In this document: piece by piece, positions 57,874 through 62,383 of the stretch | Numbering within the stretch: position 1 is the stretch's first letter | Layout of the letters: each line of letters begins with the position of its first letter | Translations under genes and position numbers: made by a program | Assembly (NCBI RefSeq): GCF_005796225.1 | Contig: NZ_VAHO01000020.1 | Span: forward strand, 1 to 62,383 | Length of the DNA stretch: 62,383 nucleotides | Source of the DNA: Pseudarthrobacter sp. NamE5 | GTDB taxonomy: Bacteria; Actinomycetota; Actinomycetes; Actinomycetales; Micrococcaceae | Direction of reading: 5' to 3' | Notes under the pieces: model-generated | What the model saw: the letters and a program-made list of their open reading frames with translations, nothing else | Databases searched by the model: none | Told to the model about the DNA's origin: nothing

Positions 57874-58839
57874 ATGAGCAGGATTTTCGTCACGGGCGGC
57901 TCCGGCCGCCTGGGCCGCAGCGTCGTGGCCGGCCTCGCCGAAAAGGGCCACGAGGTCATCTCGGTGGACCGCGAGGCTGTCCCCGCGGACAAGCTGCCCG
58001 CCGGCGTCGTACAGGAAACGGCAGACCTCCTGGCTCCGGGCGAGGCGCTTCGCCTCCTTCGGGGAACAGCACCCGACGCCCTCATCCACCTTGCAGCGAT
58101 AGCGGTACCGTTCAGTGCCCCCGAGGACGTCATCTTCGCCACGAACACGCGCCTCGCCTTCGCGGTGGTCAGCGCCGCGACGGAGGTCGGCGTGCCGAAG
58201 ATCGTGACGGCCAGCAGTCCCACAGTGCTGGGGTACGGTTCTCCCGCGGGATGGCTGCCGCCGTCGTTCCCGCTGGACGAGCGGACCCCGCCGAAGCCGT
58301 GGAACGCCTACGCGCTGTCCAAGCTCATCGCCGAGCAGACCGTCCAAACCTTCGCTGCCGCGCAGGGCGAAAAAATCCGGTACGCGGCGTTCCGGCCCTG
58401 CTTCGTCATCTCGCCGGAGGAATGGGAGGGCGCTCCAACGCAGCAGGGCCACACCCTGGCGGAGCGGCTGGCTGATCCGTCCCTGTCCGCACCTGCGTTG
58501 TTCAACTACGTTGACGCGCGGGACGTGGCGGATTTCCTGGACCTGCTGCTGGAGAAGCTGCCGTCCATCCCCAACGCGGAGACGTTCTTCGTGGGAGCGG
58601 CAGATGCCCTTGCCACGGCACCGCTCGCCGAACTGATGCCGAAATTCCTGCCGGGAAGCGAAGCCCTCAGCGCAAATCTCACCGGCACCAGCCCGGCCTT
58701 CTCCATTGCCAAGGCGCAGGAGCTCCTGGGCTGGCACCCCAAGCGCAGCTGGCGCACCGAACTGAAGTCCCACACCACCCTCAATGAAGAGAACTCCGCA
58801 CTGGTAGCAGCCGGCAGCGGAGCCAAGGAGACACCATGA
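57874..58839 (+). CDS. NAD-dependent epimerase/dehydratase family protein, probable uronate dehydrogenase
   Basis: A 321-residue extended SDR. IFVTGGSGRLGRSVVAGL is the NAD loop, LIHLAAIAVP the second nucleotide-contact motif, and YALSK the catalytic Tyr-x3-Lys. Operon position just before the dehydratase genes fits uronate dehydrogenase, which makes aldarolactones from galacturonate or glucuronate; family resemblance alone does not settle it. TAAGGAAC precedes the ATG. It overlaps the following gene by four bases. Confidence 0.8.
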   Translation: MSRIFVTGGSGRLGRSVVAGLAEKGHEVISVDREAVPADKLPAGVVQETADLLAPGEALRLLRGTAPDALIHLAAIAVPFSAPEDVIFATNTRLAFAVVSAATEVGVPKIVTASSPTVLGYGSPAGWLPPSFPLDERTPPKPWNAYALSKLIAEQTVQTFAAAQGEKIRYAAFRPCFVISPEEWEGAPTQQGHTLAERLADPSLSAPALFNYVDARDVADFLDLLLEKLPSIPNAETFFVGAADALATAPLAELMPKFLPGSEALSANLTGTSPAFSIAKAQELLGWHPKRSWRTELKSHTTLNEENSALVAAGSGAKETP

Positions 58840-59741
58840 AATTCGACGGCGTACTGTTCTTCCCCGTCACCCCGTTCACGGCCGAAGGCGCCGTTGACGT
58901 CAACCTGCTCAAAGAACACATCAGCTCCCGGCTGCCGTTCGGCCCCGGCGGTGTTTTCCCCGCCTGCGGCACCGGCGAGTTCCACGCCCTCAGCATCGGC
59001 GAGATCCGCACCGTGGTAACGGCAGCCGTCGAGGTCGTGGCCGGAGAAGTGCCAGTGGTGGCCGGTGCCGGTGGTCCCCTGGGCCACGCCCTGGCAGCTG
59101 CCCGAGCGGCCGAGGAAGCGGGTGCCGATGCACTCCTGGTCCTGCCGCCGTACCTCGTCACCGGCCCCACTGACGGGCTGGTGGCGTACATTGAGGCCGT
59201 GGCGAATGCCAGCAGCCTGCCGGTCATCGTCTACCACCGCGGCAACGCCAAATTCACCGCCGCCTCGATGGCACGGCTGGCAGCCAACCCCAAGGTCATC
59301 GGCTTCAAGGACGGGCTCGGCGACGTCGGCCTGGCACAGGAGATCGTTACCGCCGTCCGTGCCGCCGGACGCGAAGACTTTGCTTTTTTCAACGGCCTGT
59401 TGACCGCCGAACTGACCCAGGGCGCCTACCGCGGCCTCGGCATTCCGCTCTACTCGTCGGCAGCATTCGCCATGGCACCGGAAATCGCCAAGGCCTACTA
59501 CGACGCCTACACCGCAGGCGACGAGGACTGGCGCAGCGCCCTGCTTGAGGGCTTCTACGCCCCGCTGGTCCGGCTCCGCGACCAGACCCCCGGCTTCGGC
59601 GTTTCGCTGATCAAGGCCGGCCTGCGCCTGGGCGGCCTGGCCGTTGGGTCCGTGCGCCCGCCGCTGGTGGACCCCACCGAGGAGCAGCTGGTGCAGCTGA
59701 AGTCCATCCTGGCCAAGGGCTACGAGTTGGCCGGCCGCTGA
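58836..59741 (+). CDS. kdgD: 5-dehydro-4-deoxyglucarate dehydratase
   Basis: A 301-residue DHDPS/NAL-family enzyme. FDGVLFFPVTPF is the characteristic N-terminus of KdgD; GVFPACGTGEFHALS and VIVYHRGNAKF (Tyr) precede VIGFKDGLGD, which carries the Schiff-base Lys. It removes water and CO2 from 5-dehydro-4-deoxy-D-glucarate to give 2-oxoglutarate semialdehyde. It is translationally coupled on both sides, ending in TGATG with the next gene. Confidence 0.92.
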   Translation: MKFDGVLFFPVTPFTAEGAVDVNLLKEHISSRLPFGPGGVFPACGTGEFHALSIGEIRTVVTAAVEVVAGEVPVVAGAGGPLGHALAAARAAEEAGADALLVLPPYLVTGPTDGLVAYIEAVANASSLPVIVYHRGNAKFTAASMARLAANPKVIGFKDGLGDVGLAQEIVTAVRAAGREDFAFFNGLLTAELTQGAYRGLGIPLYSSAAFAMAPEIAKAYYDAYTAGDEDWRSALLEGFYAPLVRLRDQTPGFGVSLIKAGLRLGGLAVGSVRPPLVDPTEEQLVQLKSILAKGYELAGR

Positions 59742-60844
59742 TGAGCGCCCCGGCAGCTGAAGCGGTCCGCACGGCACCGCGCATCACCGGGCTCAGCACC
59801 AGGCTCATCACGGTGCCCCTCCGCAGGCACTGGGGCGCGGAGGCGCCGGAAAACCACGTGATCGTCACGGAGATCAACACGGACGACGGCGGTGCGGGGC
59901 ACGGTTTCTCCTGGACCCCCACCATTGGGCCGCACGCCGTCAAGGCCCTGTTGGACCATGACATCGCCCCTTTCATCACGGGGCTGCCCGCGAACCCCGA
60001 GACCGTGTGGGATGCGCTGTGGAAGCGGCTGCACGAGGCCGGCAGCGGGGGATTGACCACCATCGCCATGGCGGGGGTGGACCTGGCCCTCTGGGACCTC
60101 CTTGCCGCCCGTGCCGGCACCTCCGTCGCCGGCTTCCTGGGCCAACGCCAGGAGTCGGCAGAGGTGTACGGCTCAGGGGTGAACCTGCACTACACCCTCG
60201 AAGAGCTCGTTGCCCAGGTTCAGCGCTGGGTTGCTGCCGGGCACCAGGCGGTCAAGATCAAGGTGGGCAAGCCGGACATCCGCGAGGATGCCGAACGCGT
60301 GGCGGCGGTCCGCTCCGTGCTGGGGCCCGACCGGAAGCTGATGATTGACGCAAACCAGCGCTGGGACCTGCCCACCACGCTCCGCGCCCTGGACGCCCTG
60401 GCGGGGTTTGGCTTGGAATGGCTGGAGGAACCCATCCGTGCCGATGACCTCTGGGCCTACCGCCGGCTGCGGAAGCACTCACCGGTTCCTATCGCCCTCG
60501 GTGAAAACCTGCACACCATCTACCGCTTCCGCGATTTCATTGAGGCGGAAGCGGTGGACATCATCCAGCCGAACATCGTCCGGGTAGGAGGCGTCACACC
60601 GTTCCGGCGCATCGTTGAACTTGCCCGGACCAACAGCATCAAGATAATGCCGCACCTGCTGCCCGAACTCTCCGGCCAGCTGGCCCTGACCCTCGCAGAG
60701 CCCACCCTGGTGGAGGATGTGGAAGAAGCATCCTTCGAGCAGTTGGGGATCCTTGCGGGCCCCGCGCCGGTCAGGTTCAGCAACAGCCGGGTGACGCTGA
60801 ACGACCAGCCGGGGTTGGGCTTCCGCTTCAACGACGCAGGCTAG
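59741..60844 (+). CDS. Enolase-superfamily enzyme, probable aldarate dehydratase/cycloisomerase
   Basis: A 367-residue protein of the mandelate racemase subgroup. KIK at 172-174 supplies the acid/base Lys, metal ligands are Asp203 (DANQRW), Glu229 or 230 (EEP) and Glu255 (GEN), and His305 (PHLLPEL) is the second base. The Asp normally paired with that His is replaced by Asn278 (QPNIVRVGG instead of QPDxxRxGG). By context it should convert the aldarate or aldarolactone made by the dehydrogenase into 5-dehydro-4-deoxyglucarate, as galactarolactone cycloisomerase or a glucarate/galactarate dehydratase does. The ATG overlaps the kdgD stop by one base. Confidence 0.82.
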   Translation: MSAPAAEAVRTAPRITGLSTRLITVPLRRHWGAEAPENHVIVTEINTDDGGAGHGFSWTPTIGPHAVKALLDHDIAPFITGLPANPETVWDALWKRLHEAGSGGLTTIAMAGVDLALWDLLAARAGTSVAGFLGQRQESAEVYGSGVNLHYTLEELVAQVQRWVAAGHQAVKIKVGKPDIREDAERVAAVRSVLGPDRKLMIDANQRWDLPTTLRALDALAGFGLEWLEEPIRADDLWAYRRLRKHSPVPIALGENLHTIYRFRDFIEAEAVDIIQPNIVRVGGVTPFRRIVELARTNSIKIMPHLLPELSGQLALTLAEPTLVEDVEEASFEQLGILAGPAPVRFSNSRVTLNDQPGLGFRFNDAG

Positions 60845-60881
60845 AGCAGACCCGATCCAGACACGAAGAACAGGTACCCAC

Positions 60882-62333
60882 GTGACTACTGCAACCCTTT
60901 CACTGTCCGAGCTGACGGCCGCCGCCACGGAAGCAGCCGCGATCTCCTCAGCCGCGCCCGATGCCGAGCGTGCAGCCTGGCTCACGGCCGTGGCCGACGC
61001 GCTGGACGCCAGTGCTGACGAGCTGGTGGAGATCGCCGATTCCGAAACCAGCCTTGGCCCGGCCCGCCTGAAGGGAGAAGTCGCCCGCACCACGGGCCAG
61101 CTGCGCCTCTTCGCCCGCGTGATCACCGAGGGCTCCTACCTCGAAGCCATCATCGACCACGCCGACCCGGACTCCACACCGCCCAAGCCCGACCTGCGCC
61201 GGATCCTGCGGCCCATCGGTCCGGTAGCGGTGTTCTCGGCGTCGAACTTCCCCTTCGCCTTCTCGGTTGCCGGTGGGGACACCGCCTCAGCCCTGGCCGT
61301 GGGCTGCTCCGTCATCGTCAAGGCGCACTCCGGCCACCTCCGCCTCTCGGAGCGGACCGCGGAAATTGTCGCTGAGGCGCTTCGTGGCGCGGGCGCGCCG
61401 GAAGGTCTTTTTGCCATGGTCACCGGCCGCAAAGTGGGAACTGCCCTGGTCCAGGATCCGGCCATCAAAGCGGTCGGTTTTACCGGCTCCATCCCGGGCG
61501 GCCGTGCCCTCTTCGACCTCGCCACGTCCCGCCCGGAGCCCATCCCGTTCTACGGCGAGCTGGGCAGCCTCAACCCCGTGGTGGTCACCGGGGCGGCGTT
61601 GGCTGAACGCGCAAGCCAGCTCGCCGAAGGCCTGGCGACCTCCTTCACCCTGGGCGCAGGCCAGTTCTGCACCAAACCCGGGCTGGTCTTCATCCCGGCG
61701 GGAACGGATTTTGCCGCTAAAGTAGCCGAGGCCAGCAAGGATAAGCCGGCACTGGGAATGCTCACCAGCCGCATCGCCGAGGCCTACCCCGAAGGCCTGC
61801 GCAGCTTCGCATCCGTGCAGGGCGTGCAGGTGGTCAGCGGCAGCATTGACCAGGACGCTGTGGCCAACGGAGCCGCGCCGGTGGTCTTCACCACCTCCGC
61901 CGCGAAGGTCCTGGAGCGGCCTGAGGAACTGCTGGAGGAATGCTTCGGCCCCACCACCATCCTCATCGAATACACGGACCGGGAGGAGTTGCGCTCCGTC
62001 CTGGTCAAGGTCCCGGGCAGCCTTACCGCCACCCTCCACGCGCAGCCGGGGGAGGACATCTCAGCCCTCGTTGACCAGCTTTCCGAACTGGCCGGCCGCG
62101 TCCTGTTCGACGGCTGGCCCACAGGAGTCGCAGTGAACTGGGCCCAGCAGCACGGCGGCCCCTACCCGGCCACCACCTCGCTGTTCACCTCGGTGGGCGC
62201 CACCGCAGTCCGCCGCTTCCAGCGTCCCGTGGCCTACCAGGATGCTTTCGAAGCAGTCCTGCACCCGGCGCTGCGCGAAAGCAACCCCCTGGGCATCCCG
62301 CGCCGGGTGGACGGGGAACTCCAGCTCCCATAG
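60882..62333 (+). CDS. 2-oxoglutarate semialdehyde (2,5-dioxovalerate) dehydrogenase
   Basis: A 483-residue aldehyde dehydrogenase of the KGSADH-type group. VFSASNFPFAFSVAGGDTASALAVGCSVIVKAH is the cofactor region with the Asn-Phe-Pro-Phe motif typical of this subfamily; GFTGSIPGG, the catalytic Glu in FYGELGSLNPV and the nucleophile Cys in GAGQFCTKPGL follow. It completes the oxidative uronate route to 2-oxoglutarate. GTG at 60882 gives the standard N-terminus. It is the last gene of the operon in the window. Confidence 0.92.
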   Translation: MTTATLSLSELTAAATEAAAISSAAPDAERAAWLTAVADALDASADELVEIADSETSLGPARLKGEVARTTGQLRLFARVITEGSYLEAIIDHADPDSTPPKPDLRRILRPIGPVAVFSASNFPFAFSVAGGDTASALAVGCSVIVKAHSGHLRLSERTAEIVAEALRGAGAPEGLFAMVTGRKVGTALVQDPAIKAVGFTGSIPGGRALFDLATSRPEPIPFYGELGSLNPVVVTGAALAERASQLAEGLATSFTLGAGQFCTKPGLVFIPAGTDFAAKVAEASKDKPALGMLTSRIAEAYPEGLRSFASVQGVQVVSGSIDQDAVANGAAPVVFTTSAAKVLERPEELLEECFGPTTILIEYTDREELRSVLVKVPGSLTATLHAQPGEDISALVDQLSELAGRVLFDGWPTGVAVNWAQQHGGPYPATTSLFTSVGATAVRRFQRPVAYQDAFEAVLHPALRESNPLGIPRRVDGELQLP

Positions 62334-62338
62334 CAACC

Positions 62339-62380
62339 CTCTCTCACTTGACGTCGCTTTGATCAGCACGCTCTCTCACT
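62339..62380. repeat. Direct repeat of CTCTCTCACT at the right window edge
   Basis: CTCTCTCACT at 62339-62348 (followed by TGA) and again at 62371-62380 (followed by CGA, cut by the window end), a 32-base period. This looks like the beginning of a tandem or dispersed repeat element in the intergenic DNA behind the uronate operon; its extent cannot be seen. Confidence 0.5.
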
Positions 62381-62383
62381 CGA

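Overview
This is a high-GC window with actinobacterial gene order. Its gene content (Ssd/CpaF/Tad block, MarP, GlxR-like Crp, TopA, PonA2-type PBP, divergent lactate oxidase/FadR pair, oxidative uronate operon) points to Arthrobacter or Pseudarthrobacter (Micrococcaceae). That assignment is inference from protein content; no rRNA gene is present. Many short intergenic gaps, ATGA overlaps, GTG/TTG starts and probable leaderless genes also fit.

Layout. 1-3433: a catabolic operon with an NCS1 permease, an Asp/Glu-racemase-like enzyme and an SDR dehydrogenase. 3441-6532 (minus): sterol-carrier-like protein, asparaginase and a membrane-anchored molybdopterin oxidoreductase. 6631-8881: purD-purC. 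8919-10593: a TPR-containing XRE regulator facing a 71-residue secreted-peptide gene whose precursor carries the same octapeptide twice, the second copy at the extreme C-terminus. 10611-14536 (minus): tRNA-Pro and a heterodimeric ABC exporter. 14624-17910 (minus): metallophosphoesterase and class A PBP. 17948-19556: DUF4177, RidA and Nudix genes. 20009-22056: crp and divergent marP. 22069-25604 (minus): aroQ, DeoR regulator and acs, with a CRP-like site upstream of acs. 26014-28959: a membrane protein of unknown function, nth and a CoA-type Nudix gene. 28962-31048 (minus): a YegP-like protein and an unusual family A DNA polymerase. 31195-36506: a complete Ssd-CpaF-TadB-TadC-pilin-TadE-TadE-like operon. 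36533-47535: DUF1998 helicase, GNAT, TrhO, lipoprotein, methyltransferase, topA, SseB-like and Ppx/GppA. 47815-52763: proC, a TrkA/TrkH potassium uptake pair, AcuC-like deacetylase and ArsR-like regulator. 52775-54934: FMN-dependent lactate-oxidising enzyme and divergent FadR-type regulator sharing two palindromic operators. 54947-62333: LacI regulator and a five-gene uronate/aldarate operon ending in 2-oxoglutarate semialdehyde dehydrogenase.

The most interesting system is the regulator/peptide pair at 8919-10593. Its architecture (HTH plus TPR receptor, divergent short gene with an export signal, C-terminal mature-peptide-like repeat, a perfect 24-bp dyad centred on the peptide promoter -35, and a strong terminator) matches the logic of RRNPP peptide quorum sensing known from Bacillota, but it sits in an actinobacterium and carries a duplicated TGNWPDPM core I do not recognise. 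Function is inferred; the duplication, dyad, signal sequence and terminator are read directly from the sequence.
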